From Euptelea pleiosperma (lineage: Eukaryota > Streptophyta > Magnoliopsida > Ranunculales > Eupteleaceae), in the NCBI GenBank assembly GCA_035048495.1, contig CM068540.1, forward strand, positions 18,212,829 to 18,276,828: DNA of 64,000 bases, in the 5' to 3' direction. Within the stretch, counting starts at the first letter, position 1, and the number at the start of each line of letters is the position of its first letter. The translations under genes were made by a program, and so were the position numbers. The notes beneath the pieces were generated by a model. That model did not search any database. It worked only from the letters and a program-made list of their open reading frames with translations, and had not been told where the DNA came from. Positions 44,747 to 56,378 of the stretch are shown here, piece by piece.

Positions 44747-46586
44747 CTAGAACCATCGATCCTCAAAGGATTGATTACTAAGTTCAATGGAGAGGATGGT
44801 ATTTGCTTCCAAGGAAGAAAAGATCTCATGAATCAGATTAACCTTCCAAGTTCTATTCTGATTAATCAATTCTGAAACAAGTTCCAAGGGGCAGTCAGGA
44901 GGTCGGATGAGAGTAAATAAATGGTCCGGACTTTCAAATATCCAAGGGTCAGTCCAAATGTTGGTATATAGGCCATTACCAATCATCTTGATGAATTGAG
45001 GCTTGAAACAATCCCTGGTCTTAATAATGCTTTTCCAAACCCAAGAATCTCCAGGTTTTACTTGGGCTTCAAGAATAGAAGATTTGGCAAAGTGTTTCCC
45101 TTTAATAACACAAGCCAGAAGAAACATAGGCTCAAGAAGAACTTTCCAGTCTTTGCCAAAAGAGAGAGATTAGTATCCTTAAATTTTCTAAACCCCAGAC
45201 CACCCAGAGCTTTTGGAGTACAAATGAAATTCCAGTTTGTAAGGTGAAGGGATTTCTTGCTCGGGTTGCCACTCCGCCAGAAGTGATTGGCCATAGAATC
45301 CATTTTGTTACATAAGTTTTGGGGGAAAAGAAAAGTAGACATGAGGCAAATTGGAATAGCTGTAACAACTGCTTTGATAAGAGTGGTTTTCCCAGCTTGG
45401 GATAAAATACGAGATTTCCAACCAGAAATAGTCATTTCAATACATTCCATCGAATAATAAAAAGCTTTATATTTGGAACGGTCAATGAAAAGAGGAGTCC
45501 CCAAGTATGTCTCAGACAAGGTAAGATTCTTAATACTCATGATAAATGAGAGAGCTTTTTTCTGTCTACGATGAAGATTAGGCCTGAAAAAAATCCCAGA
45601 TTTCTCAAAATTTATCTGTTGTCCAGATGCTTCACAAAATTCCAAAAGATCTTTTAGGGTTCTAGCTTCTACCAAGTTTGCTTGACAAAAAATGACGCAG
45701 TCGTCAGCAAAAAGGAGATGAGAGATAAAAGGGCAGGTTTTTGCTATTTTAATACCATGTAGATGGTTTAACTCATGTTCCCGATCAATCATATTGGATA
45801 ATACTTCAGTACAGAGGATGAAAAGAAAAAGGTGATAAGGGATCACCCTGACGAAGACCTCTAGATGATTTAAAGAGCCCAACTGGCGAACCATTTAGAA
45901 GTATAGAGAATGAGGGGGATGAAATACATCTCTAGATCCAATCAATCCAAGTATCACAGAAACCAAGAGCTCTCATAGTATTACACACAAATGACCATTC
46001 AATACGATCACATGCTTTGGACATGTCCAACTTAATGGCCATAAGTTCCCTTTTGCCTTTTTTCTTCCGAATATGATGGATAATTTCTTGGGCAATGATG
46101 GTATTATCAGATATCATCTGACCAGGTATAAAAGCAGCTTGGTTAGGGTATACCAACCAACCTATAATTTTTCAAAGTCTATAGGTAAGAATTTTTGAAA
46201 TGATTTTATAGGCAACATTACAAAGGCTTATCGGTCAATAATGAGATATGGACTCAGGTGCTTTAATTTTGGAGATGAGGGCAATATTTGTATGATTAAT
46301 ATGACTAATAGATTGATCATTGATAAAAAAAAAAAGCATTAACCATATGAAAAATCTCAGCATGAACCTCCCCCCAAAAAGTTTGAAAGAAAAACCCCTT
46401 GAATCTATCAGGCCCTGGGGCTTTATGGGCTCCAATGCTGAAAGTTGCCTCTTTCACTTCTTCCAAAGATACATGAGAGGTAAGCATAACATTGTCCTCA
46501 TCAGAAATTTTTTTCCTTACCACTCGATTGATAAGGTCGAAATTTTTAGGATCAGAAGAAGTGAAAAGAGTTTTAAAAAAAGACAC
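44747..46586 (-). pseudogene. LINE reverse transcriptase, frameshifted
   Basis: Pieces in order are HKAPGPDRFKGFFFQTFW (46400s), a PISLCNV region with a stop just before it (DYRPISLCN in relatives), PNQAAFIPGQMISDNTI (46150-46090), KLDMSKACDRIEW, then FILCTEVLS and the catalytic FADD box (HLLFADDCVIF near 45720-45690). The thumb and linker include GNGLYTNIWTDPWI. At least three frame breaks are needed to join them. Confidence 0.85.
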
Positions 46587-47837
46587 AAAAGCCTTCCCAA
46601 TATCCCCTCTACTAGATTTCTAAACCCCATCCGAATCTTTAATAGTATCAATCTTATTTTTTCTCCTTCTAATAATGGTTGAAAGGTGAAAAAATTTGGT
46701 ATTTCTATCCCCTTCTTTAAATCCCCTTCTTTAAGCCAAATTTGATGGGATTTTTCTCTCCAAAGGGATTCTTCCTGAACAATGGCTTTTTCTAACTTCT
46801 TAGAACAATTAAGTTCAGATTTGTGTTGATTTGGGGAGTAAGGTCTGTATTGCGATGCACCTAAGGCTTCCTTAAGATAGTTAACCTTATTATGAATATT
46901 CCCCATTTTATCATGATTCCACCTATGGAGTTTGGATTGAGTGGCTTTGCATTTGAGACAAACACTAGTAATAGGAGGTGCTACAGAAGGAGGGGTCCAA
47001 GTATCATATACAATATTTTGGCATTCCTCCTCTTGAGCCCACATGGATAGAAAGTGGAAGGGTTTAGAGATTTTATGAAGGATAGGTTTGGAATTTATAG
47101 TAATGGGACAATGGTCAGAACCGAAATTGATAAGATGGTTCACAGCAGCATCAGGAGAAGTCTGGCGCCATCCAATATTTGCAATAGCTTTATCTAACCT
47201 GACTCTTATATTTGCCAACCCATGCCTTTTATTTGACCATGTATATGGGCAACCCGAAAATCCAAGATCCGTAAAATCAAAATCTTTCATAAAATCTAGG
47301 TGGGCTTGATTAAGAGGTTTAGATTTTGAACAACCCCCCAATTTTTCCCAACTAGCTAATGTGTCATTGAAATCTCCAGCCAAAAGAAGCTAGGACTCTC
47401 CACAAGATCTGTCTGTGATGGGTTATAGGATCTCCATAAATCAAGGAAAGGATCCAAGGGTGAGAAGAAGGTTCAAAAAGAACTCGGAGGTGAATACCTC
47501 TAGAGTTTTGAAAAATGGTTTCCATCACAATATCCTTCTTCCATGCTACCCATAAACCCCCACTCCATCCTAAGGCAGGCTGAATGCAAGAGTTTGGATA
47601 TCCCAATCTAAGGATTAAAAGTTGACTCTTCTCAAGGCTAGCTTTTGATTCAGAAATAAAAATACAGTAAGGATTGAGAGCCTTGATGTGGGTTTTTAAA
47701 GCCCGAATCGTCGTGGGTTTCCCACTCCCACGACAGTTCCAGGCAAAAATTAACATTGATTTACAGGGGCCGGATCTAGGCCCGCCACCCACGCCCGTTT
47801 CAAAGGAACAAATGAAATTCCAAAATATTTGAAGCAA
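46517..47837 (-). pseudogene. LINE AP-like endonuclease, one frameshift
   Basis: It starts FAWNCRGSGKPTT (47740s), with ISESKA in place of the usual ETK metal-binding motif, and continues YGDP, then after a frame break near 47380 AGDFND, YTWSNKR, RLDKAIAN and SDHCPI. These are the expected catalytic blocks of the exonuclease-endonuclease-phosphatase fold that nicks target DNA. Confidence 0.85.
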
Positions 47838-47903
47838 GAAGGCTTACCTCACCAGTTAGCTTGGGAGAAGGAATCTTATCTTTAGAGCACATCGATGGTC
47901 CAT

Positions 47904-48365
47904 CTAGGCGAGTTCTTTTTTTGACTTTAGGCCGTCCTCTGTTTCAGTCTTGATGGAGCCTTTCAAAGGGGCATTACTACTCTTCAGCAACTGTTTCTCC
48001 GATTCTTCATGATTTATGGAGGGATATTTTGCTTCCATAGATAATTCTGATTCCGAGGAGATAATAATTGCTTCAGAGGAAGATATTGTGGGATTCAAAA
48101 CAGGTTGCTCTTCTTGATTGAGAGGACTATCTCCATGAAGATCCTCAATCCATTCAGCTCGTCTTGCAATCTCAGTAGGGATGGTAAGGCTGTCGGTGAG
48201 ATGTTCAGGCCCAACTGTAAATTCCCAAATGATGGGTTGGTGAATGGATTTCTCACTATCCGAGGAAGATGAGGATGAAATTTTTGTCGACATTGGAGAA
48301 GCCACAGAGATACAATCTGAGGATTCTGACATAGGTAACAACTGAGGAATAGAGGTTTTTTTTAT
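47904..48365 (-). pseudogene. LINE ORF1-like region, downstream part
   Basis: A Ser/Glu-rich frame without recognised domains ends ~70 bases before the endonuclease reading frame. It continues at 49191-49597 on the other side of the inserted palindrome (LNLKGRD joined across the insertion). ORF1 proteins of plant LINEs evolve fast; the assignment rests on position. Confidence 0.5.
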
Positions 48366-49190
48366 GGGTCGTGATGTAACAAGGTATACCTGAGATCTTT
48401 TCATTTGCGGAAGCGGCATTTTTCGTAGTCGCCACTGCCATCTGGGCCCACCGACCGCATGGATGTTTAGCCCACCCTTTAATAGACATTTATACAAAAA
48501 ATCAGCTTGCTTAATGATTTTTAGCCGTTGGTTTTAGTACTCAAAAGATGGTTGTATTCAACGGCTATAAGAATGCCTTAAATGGTGCAAAAAAGTGTTG
48601 AAATCTAATGGTTATAGATTACCAATCAAGGTGATTTTTGGTATGTATATCCACCAAGGGGTGAGATAAACATCCAACCGGTCAGTCAGCCCAGATGGCA
48701 GCGGTGACTACCAAAATTTGCCGCTTCCGCAAATGAACAGTTTCAGGCATACCTTGTTACATCTTTTTCCAATCTAAATAAAAAAAGGGAAAAGATGTAA
48801 CAAGGTATGCCTGAAACTGTTCATTTGCGGAAGCGACATTTTTGGTAGTCACCGCTGCCATCTGGGCCCACTGACCGCTTGGATGTTTATCTCACCCCTT
48901 GGTGGATATATATACAAAAAATCACCTTGATTGGTAATTTATAACCATTAGAGTTTAACACTTTTTAGCACCATTTAAGGAGTTCTTATAGCCGTTGAAT
49001 ACAACCATCTTTTGAGTACTAAAACCAACGGCTAAAAATCATTAAGCAAGCTGATTTTTTGTATAAATGTCTATTAAAGGGTGGGCTAAACATCCATGCG
49101 GTCGGTGGGCCCAGATGGCAGTGGCGACTACGAAAAATGCCGCTTCCGCAAATGAAAAGATCTCAGGTATACCTTGTTACATCACGACCC
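48366..49190. mobile_element. 825-bp palindromic MITE dimer inserted in the LINE
   Basis: The ends are exact inverted repeats: GGGTCGTGATGTAACAAGG on the left, and its complement ending CATCACGACCC on the right. Two ~400-bp arms (48366-48769 and 48788-49190) mirror each other around a short spacer. Each arm is also a MITE with its own inverted ends (TCATTTGCGGAAGCGGCATT / GCCGCTTCCGCAAATGAACA) and a MITE-A-like core (GGATGTTTAGCCCACC...). A target duplication could not be assigned. Confidence 0.8.
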
Positions 49191-49623
49191 TTTAGATTTA
49201 GTTCAAGGGGTAAGTCTAAAACTAGGTTGGTAGCCATTGGTATAGCTAGGTTCAAAACCAGGGGCGGTATTTGTTTGGTAATCGATGACAGGGGTGGTGG
49301 TTTAATCAATGTCAGAGGGGTAGAATCACCTAGAGTAGCTGTGGTAGGATTCTGAAAGGGATCAGAGGATTTTAGAGGGAGTAATTTTGAACTGTTCGAT
49401 GGAAAAAAATGGATGGGTATAGGGGAGACAGATGGCAACAGATTTTGAGACAGATTAGTTGGTTCAAAAAATGCTTTTTGGTGTACAGGTATAAAAGGTA
49501 TGTATGGATGTGAATGAGTAAAAAGCTCAGGGTGTGGTTTAGTAGTACGGGTAGGTAATACAAGTGAGTCCTCCACACACCTGTCAACCCGAATCATACG
49601 GTTACTATGAGAGACTAACCCTA
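49191..49623 (-). pseudogene. LINE 5' end and ORF1-like region, upstream part
   Basis: A Pro/Ser/Leu-rich minus-strand frame starts at 49597 and runs into the palindrome. Twelve bases after the element ends, the 12-bp target duplication is found. No nucleic-acid-binding motif is visible. Confidence 0.45.
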
Positions 49624-49635
49624 GTAGATCCGGCT

Positions 49636-50218
49636 TGGATCCTTAACTTTTAATCTGCATACAAACTATATATAGAAGAGGATCCACACAAAAGTACATA
49701 GATAAATAGGTCAGATCCAAACAAAAGTACCTTCTTTTTTTTTGGAATAATGTTGGATCGGAGTCATCGAAAAAAAAAAAAATACTTCATGGTGCACTCT
49801 TCAGCTCATTGACCATGTATGTTTGTTCACCTCTTGGTGGAACTAAGCACAAACTCTTAGACAGATTGGGGATTTCTAGCCTTGGATTTGATTACTCAAA
49901 AAAATGCCAAGAATTCTTGAGTCGGTGGGTCCAAAATAGTTGCCACGTGGCATTTATGAGCAGGTAGAGGAAAACTTGGTAGGAGTAGACTTTCGTTAGT
50001 CTCTATCCCACCAAAGAAACTATATAATGCAACTAATGGAACACACAAAAAGATTGCATGCATCAAAGAAGAGAGAGTGTATGTTATGAGCGGTGGGGGG
50101 GAAATGGTTTTGGTCCTCTCAAGCCATGGTTAGAAATCGCCAATCAGGCTTATTTTTGGTGTGTGGGGCCACCAAGAAGTGGGCCGACATAATGTGCCAC
50201 ATGGCATTTTGAAGGAAG
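49636..50218. repeat. Composite copy 6 remainder and host repeat related to 30490-36338
   Basis: 49636-49740 continues the composite. 49780-50218 is the unbroken version of the host sequence that is split by three insertions at 30490-36338. It then joins the NLR upstream sequence (GTGCCACATGGCATTTTG). Confidence 0.6.
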
Positions 50219-50868
50219 TGTTGGGAAAATCCCCTTCTCCTATGTGCAAACAACAACAATAATCCACACACCACAATACAAGTAAAAAATAAAATAAAAA
50301 AACAAGACGCCAAACATTACGTGGAAAATCCTTCAATGAGGGGTAAAAACCACGGGACTTAATCCGGCAAATTTTCACTATAAAAATAATAGGTTACAAC
50401 TTCTCTCTAGATAACACTAGAGGATGTCAACATCAAGAGGCAAACAATTTCTCTTGGATTACAAAATATTTATCTAAACAAGGATAGATAGCAATCAACA
50501 ATGGGGAAGGGGAAATTTACCAACAAGAGTTTGTAAGAAAATCCTAAATCATCACTTAAAGAAAGAAGAGATTGATGAACCCGGCATTGAGGATAGACTT
50601 TCACAAGCCCGGAGATAAAACACGCTTGAAAAATCCAATGGAATCAAGGTAAAACCCTTTCTCCTTTTTCTTCTCTAAAACGCCCCTTTTTTTCTCTTTT
50701 CTTTTTCACTAAGAAAGCCTCCTGTTCTTATTTCTCAAAAGAAAAACTCTCTCCCCTAAAGGATGGACCGTACCTCTCTTTTCTTTTCCTCAATACAAAA
50801 AAGAAAACCCCTTTTGAATGGGGATAAAAGAAGTGGGTCCCACCTCAAAGTGAGGAGGGACACCAACA
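50219..50868 (-). mobile_element. Copia-type solo LTR (650 bp)
   Basis: It starts TGTTGGGAAAATCCCC and ends CACCAACA. The flanks are GGAAG (50214-50218) and GGAAA (50869-50873), and the surrounding sequence rejoins as in 14109-14120 and 36329-36342. On the minus strand it contains GTCCCGTGGTTTTTACCCC and TTTTCCACGTAA, as near the 3' end of many Copia LTRs, so the sense strand is probably minus. No internal region remains. Confidence 0.8.
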
Positions 50869-51069
50869 GGAAAAACTTTAAACTTTGAAGTTGCGGTGAC
50901 AATAAACTTTTTCTCCATCATAACATCTTTTAATTAGCTAGTGTTATTAACATATTATACAATGTAATTATATTTTAGCTATTTTAGCTAGTGTTCCAAC
51001 TTTAATTCTCCAGTTAGTAACAAATTATGCAATGTAATTGTATTCATATTTGTGACAGTAAGCAGATTA

Positions 51070-54000
51070 ATGGAGAATTTCATTCAGCCAGTGTGTGACA
51101 AACTTGTGGAATGGATATGGGATCCCATCATTCGACAAATTGGTTATGTCAAAAACCTTGAAGAAAATTTCGAGATGCTCAAAAAGGAAGCACATCATCT
51201 CGAAAACAGGAAGGTGGATGTGAACTGAGAGATAAATAGAGATATAGTGTCAAAAATGCCAACAAGCGAATGTGAATATTGGCTTAAGGAGGCGGAGGAG
51301 TTTGGAAATGAATTTTTTTGAGATAGAAGAGGAATTCAAAGCGAACAAAAAAAGATGGCTTAGTGGATGGTCCCCAATGTCGCGCAGGAAGCTTGGTAAA
51401 CGTATGGTGGGTGTGATGCATGATATCAATACCCTCAAGGAAACATCTGATTTTAAGGGAGGAGTGGTGGTTGATGCACCACGGGAGATAGTTGAGAGAA
51501 TACCTATGCCGATAATAGAGGGCCAAACATCAACTGATCGCACCGTACATAAGATTTTGATATGCTTAAGGGATGATGGAATTCAAAAGGTTGGTGTGTG
51601 GGGAATGGGTGGGGCTGGTAAGACGACGGTAATGAAAAGTTGAACAACCTACCTGAAATAACTCAAATGTTTCAAATTGTAATTTGGGTAACTATGTCCA
51701 AAGATGGGAGTGCTAGGAAGGTGCAGAATGAAATTGCGCTTCGAGTACTGGGGGCAGAGCCGGCGAATACTGAATCTGATGATCGAGTGGCAAGGAAATT
51801 ATTTCATAAGTTAGAAACCATGAAGTACTTGCTACTTTTAGATGATGTGTGGAGCATGGTAAATTTGGAAGAGGTTGGAGTGCCTGACCCAACCGTCAAA
51901 AAGGGTTGCAAGATGGTAATGACAAGTCGATTCAGGGATGTTTGTAATGAAATGGGTACTAATGAAGAGATCAAGGTGGATGTTTTGTCTAAAGAAGAGT
52001 CATGGAACTTGTTTTACAGAAAAGTTGGTGAAGTTGTGGATTCACCATGCATAAAACCCTTAGCTAGAGATGTAGTTGAAGATTGTGGTGGTCTGCCTCT
52101 TGTTATTCTTGCCATAGGAGGGTCCTTGAGAAAGGAAAGCGATATTCGTGTGTGGAGAAGTGTGCTTGAGGAGTTGAGATCATCTACATTTGAGATTGGT
52201 AAGATGGAAGAATTAGTGTTTATGCAGTTAAAGTTTAGTTATGACTGATTAAGGAATAAAAATGTAAAGAATTGCTTTTTGTATGGTGCATTGTACCCGG
52301 AAGACTATGATATCCCAGTACATGAATTGATAGAGCATTGGAGGGAGGGGTTCATTGATGGTGTGCAAAATTTAGACAAGGCATATGATAAAGGGCATAC
52401 TACATTGAAGGATCTTATAGATGCCTCTTTGTTGGAGAGATCTGAGGGTAGATCCAGTAGGTTAATGTATGTGAAGATGCATGATGTGATTAAAGATCTA
52501 GCATTGAGAATCACATCTCCAACAAAGGGACAAGGTTGTAGATTTTTGGTAAGAGCTGATGTAGGGATAGAGGAGTATCCAAACGAGGAGGAATGGGAAC
52601 AAGTTCAGAGGATTTCATTGATGAGTAATAAACTATGTAGTTTGCCACAGAGTCCCAGATGCACATCGCTCTTGACTTTATTGTTGCAGAACAATAGAAT
52701 GTTGAAAAGAATCCCTGAGTCATTCTTTGAGCACATGAGTAGCCTTCTAGTTTTGAACCTCTGGAACACTTGTATAGAGATGCTACCATCTTCTCTTTTC
52801 CAACCTAGTTAGCCTTCGAGGCTTATATCTAACATATTGTAATTGTTTAAAGACTCTACCATCTTAAGTAGGAGCTCTGAAGCGACTTGAAGTGCTTCAT
52901 CTTGGTTATGGAATTCAATACTTGCCCGTTGAAGTTAGGCAACTGACTCATCTTAGGAGTTTGCAAGTGACATTTCATATAGATGCTAATGAACAAGAAG
53001 AGTCGAGGAGGAGGATGATTTCTGATGGGATGCTATCAAGTCTCTCTCTATTGGAGGACTTGAGACTAGATGCAAACAATGCAGAAGAGCAGTGGAATGA
53101 GATTGCAGGTGTGTCTATGGCAGAGGAGGTGGGCAGCTTGAAACAATTAACTAGTCTTGAATTTAAATTCCCAAGAATGGAGTGTTTGGAGCATTTTCTC
53201 AAAAGAAGAAGTTCGTGGAAAGATCAACACTTCACAACATTCGACCTTTCAGTCGGTCACGACACTTCAGTCGACAAGTCCGTTTGGAATGTATTTCACG
53301 ACCATGAAGGCATGCGAGAATTGATTTGGGAAGGGGGTGATGACATAGCTAGTGGGATCAAAGAGGTACTCAATCAAGCTTGTAATTTCTATTTGACGGA
53401 TCATAAGACTGCTCAAAAGTTGTCAGACTTTGGCATTGAAAATATGAATGGGCTACACATTTGTGTCGTCGAATACTGCGACGCATTGGAGAGCATCATA
53501 GATGGAAATGGTTTAACAACAAATGTTAATGTTTTACCAAACTTGCAAATTATGTCTCTATGTCATTTGTTGAATTTGAGGAACATTTGGGAGGGGCCAG
53601 TGCTGCCACCACAAAGCTTCACTGCCTTAACAAAGTTGGTTCTATTTTACTGTCCAAAGCTGAGATATATCTTCTCTCGGGGCATCATTCAACATATCTC
53701 AAACCTAAAACAGCTTTTTGTCGATGATTGTCGGAAAATTGAAGAGATAGTGAATGAAGAAAACGAGATGACAGTCGACGACGATTATGACAGAGATATC
53801 ATGTTCTTCCCAAGACTGAAGAGTTTGAGACTATCAGTTGCCTAAACTCGTTAGAATTTGCAAAGCGGTTTCGCTGCCTTGGCCATCACTGGAAGATACT
53901 GAGGTTAATAAATGCCCAAATGTGAAGAATCTCCCTTTAAGCATCGTCCAGGTGCATCTGCTCTGAAGAAGATCCGAGGCGGAAGCAACTGGTGGGAAGC

Positions 54001-54151
54001 ATTGGAATGGGTAGATGATAACACTAAACAACAATTCCAATCTCTCTTCCACGAAGTGAGTGATGAAGATGACGATTACGATGAAGACGAAGATGACGAT
54101 GAAGAAGACGATGATGATGACGAAGATGACGACGATGATGAAGATGAATAG
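51070..54151 (+). pseudogene. CC-NB-ARC-LRR pseudogene NLR3
   Basis: Homologous to NLR1 over its whole length, but broken by TGA at 51226 (coiled coil), a frame change near 51295, another near 51640 just after the P-loop (GMGGAGKTT), CGA-to-TGA at 52246, an extra T near 52795, TAA at 52865, a 2-base loss near 53838 and a 1-base loss near 53950. Between lesions, kinase-2 LLLLDDVW, CGGLPL and VKMHDV are still readable. The C-terminus differs from NLR1/2: after QFQSLFHEV comes a run of about 30 Asp/Glu. It is a clear pseudogene, older than the NLR2 lesion. Upstream it shares the conserved leader and has the empty CGTTA target site. Confidence 0.95.
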
Positions 54152-54629
54152 GGTTTCCATTGCTTCGGTCAAAAGATGACGCCATTACCTGGTTACCAAC
54201 TTGTTTTTAGACTTTACCAATTTAGCATCTTCTTGAATCCAACATGTTATGTATGTATATGTAGCAATCCAACATGTCATGTATCATGTATGTGGACACG
54301 AATATATGTACGTGCATTATGTGGATGCATGGGTTTGCATATCCAGTGGCCAACTATCTCAGCGATGGAAAGTTGTGAAGTCCCTTTCTTTATGATTGGC
54401 AGTTTCCGAGCACTTCTGAGCAGTGCTCCGAACTTTGGCAATTTGGCCTGACAGGCCAGGCCAGCAGGGTCGGCCTCGGGCTGGGCCATAGTCAGGCCAA
54501 GTCAACACCCGGGTTTGGCCCGGTCAATTTTAAAAAACTAAAAACAATTGAAAATAATGTAAAAAAGTCGGGTCATTGTTGGATGGGGCCTCAAAAGGGT
54601 GGATTTAGGCCGCGGGCCAAATTGCCAAG
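54152..54629. repeat. NLR3 3' flank remnant and ERD15-derived scrap
   Basis: 54185-54330 matches the start of the NLR1/NLR2 3' flanks. 54345-54425 (CAACTATCTCAGCGATGGAA, GATTGGCAGTTTCCGAGC) is the outer end of the ERD15-derived fragment, followed by the GGCCAGGCC leader of a CGTTA copy. Confidence 0.6.
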
Positions 54630-54912
54630 CTAAGGTATAACGGACTGGGGGTGTTACCGTTTTTTACATTATAACATATTATAACCCATAGGGGCAAAAA
54701 AGAAGAAAATAACGGAAAAAATGTCGTTATAATTCAAATTTTGAATTTCAAATTTTTGATAATTTATAACGGAAAATATCAGAAATAACGGACGTTTTTT
54801 AACAATTTTTTTCAGAAAATAACGGTCGTTGTCATTTTCTGAGCATTAAAACGGTATATAACATAACAGGGGGAGCTCCGAATCCGTTATAACAGCCTTT
54901 TTTTTAAACCAT
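54630..54912. repeat. CGTTA-family copy
   Basis: AGGTATAACGGACTGGGGG start and a short body ending TAACAGCC...TTTAAACCATG. Collinear with 9240-9580 but shortened. Confidence 0.65.
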
Positions 54913-55247
54913 GTGCCGACGGACCACAATATGAGCCACGTGGCATATTCTTATGGATTTCTGTCCGTACAGATGTTTGGCCCATCCCTAGATGGACCTA
55001 CAGACCAAAAATTAGGCTGGTTAGTGATTTCTAAGCATTGGATTGGAGTGGTTTTCATGGGTTGATTTTTAACCTAGAATTTGAGCATTATTGACCATTA
55101 CGTGGTGTACAAAGATCCAAAGGTCTGAAATCACTAATCAAGCTGATTTAGGTATGTAGGTCTACTCCGAAATTTCGGAGTAGAACTTTGATTATGGACC
55201 ACAGTAGGAGACACCACGTGGTACACTCTCAGAAATTGTAGACCCAT
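54913..55247. repeat. MITE-B copy and R1 fragment
   Basis: Contains GAGCCACGTGGCATATTC, GATGTTTGGCCCATCCCTAG and GATTTAGGTATGTAGGTC, then a CTCCGAAATTTCGGAG palindrome at the join with the next block. Confidence 0.55.
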
Positions 55248-55577
55248 AGTTAGCAATTCGGAGGGCGGCAAAAATACGGTGCGAGATATGTTAGAGAACA
55301 ATTCAGGTTTGTCATTGAAAATGCATTAAAAAAATTTTAAAAAAATATTAAAAAAGCAAAATATTGACACTTTTTGTCTTATAAAATGATTTTTCATCTT
55401 CAAACTGAATATTCTGTGAAAAGTTGGTGAACTATTAGAGTTTCGATCAAGTTAAAAAATGTGCGAATTTTTCAAAACCTTCGAATAGGACGGTGTTAGG
55501 TTTTTTTTTTAATAATTTCATAGGGGTCACAAATTATTCTCGAATTAATTCTCGAATAATTCAAGAATTTACTAACT
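55248..55577. mobile_element. MITE-C, copy 3
   Basis: AGTTAGCAATTCGGAG start and AGAATTTACTAACT end; 330 bp, same size as copy 1. Confidence 0.6.
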
Positions 55578-55969
55578 CCCGTTGAACGAATGGATGTTTG
55601 GTCCAACGTGGACTTATGACCAAAAACTAGCCTGATTAGTGATTTCTAAGAGGTCAAATAATGGAGTCATTTTCATGGGTTATTTTTTAATTGTGGAATT
55701 TGAGCATTATTTGGTGTACAAAGATCACGAGGTACTTAGATAGCAACTAATGACTGTCCTTTGGGGAGGCAAAGGACAGGCATTGTTTAAATTTGTGAAG
55801 TTGATACAGAGGCTAATCTTTTTATTCTTCTCGAGTACGGCGACGATGTTGGATGCCCATTCAATATACTCAGTTTCCTTAATGAACCCTAATCTAACAG
55901 TTTCAACAACTCATCTCGGACGGCCTGCTGCCTTTCAAGGGCTATTAGCCTCACTGTTTTGTTATTAAA
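55578..55969. repeat. MITE-A fragment and unassigned DNA
   Basis: 55585-55735 is the same MITE-A left half as at 985-1125, so MITE-C and this fragment travel together. 55750-55969 shows nothing recognised. Confidence 0.45.
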
Positions 55970-56333
55970 ATCTATATAACAAAATAGGACGGTTATCTCC
56001 CCCTCTTATTCGGCTTCATAAAGGATGGCCGAGATCTTATCACACCAAATGGATGGTGGATCTCAGCCACTCACACCCAATTTTGACAAAACGCTTTGTT
56101 GATGAGTGCCGTGGACACGGGGTCACCTACTATTTTACCTACATATAAGGAATGAAATGGGTTGGATTTACATATAGCTCAAGGGTCAGCCTCAGGAGCC
56201 CCACTTTTTATGCTTCGAGAGGGGTGTTACCATTAAAACGGATTGAAACGGCCATGGGCAAAAATGGATTTTAATAATTTTTACGGAAAAAAGTGGTACT
56301 GAAATTCAAAATTCAAAATTTGAAAATTTAAAA

Positions 56334-56378
<45 letters not shown>

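Larger units (their letters stand above)
43634..49623 (-). mobile_element. LINE (L1-type, with RNase H), degenerate, 5' end at 49623
   Basis: A 12-bp target duplication GTAGATCC(A/G)GCT lies at 43622-43633 and 49624-49635. The low-coordinate end is an A-rich tail on the minus strand (ACAAAACAAAAAAAACAAAA). Domains in minus-strand order are an ORF1 remnant, AP-type endonuclease, reverse transcriptase, zinc-finger linker (zf-RVT) and RNase H. Several stops and frameshifts make it non-autonomous. Without the 825-bp palindrome inside, it is ~5.2 kb; a typical gag zinc knuckle is not visible, so it is probably 5'-truncated. Confidence 0.92.

Noticed and set aside
49059..49355. Plus-strand frame of 98 residues repeating the start of the minus-strand frame at 48497
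   Set aside because: The shared peptide is a product of the palindromic MITE; it is not a duplicated gene.
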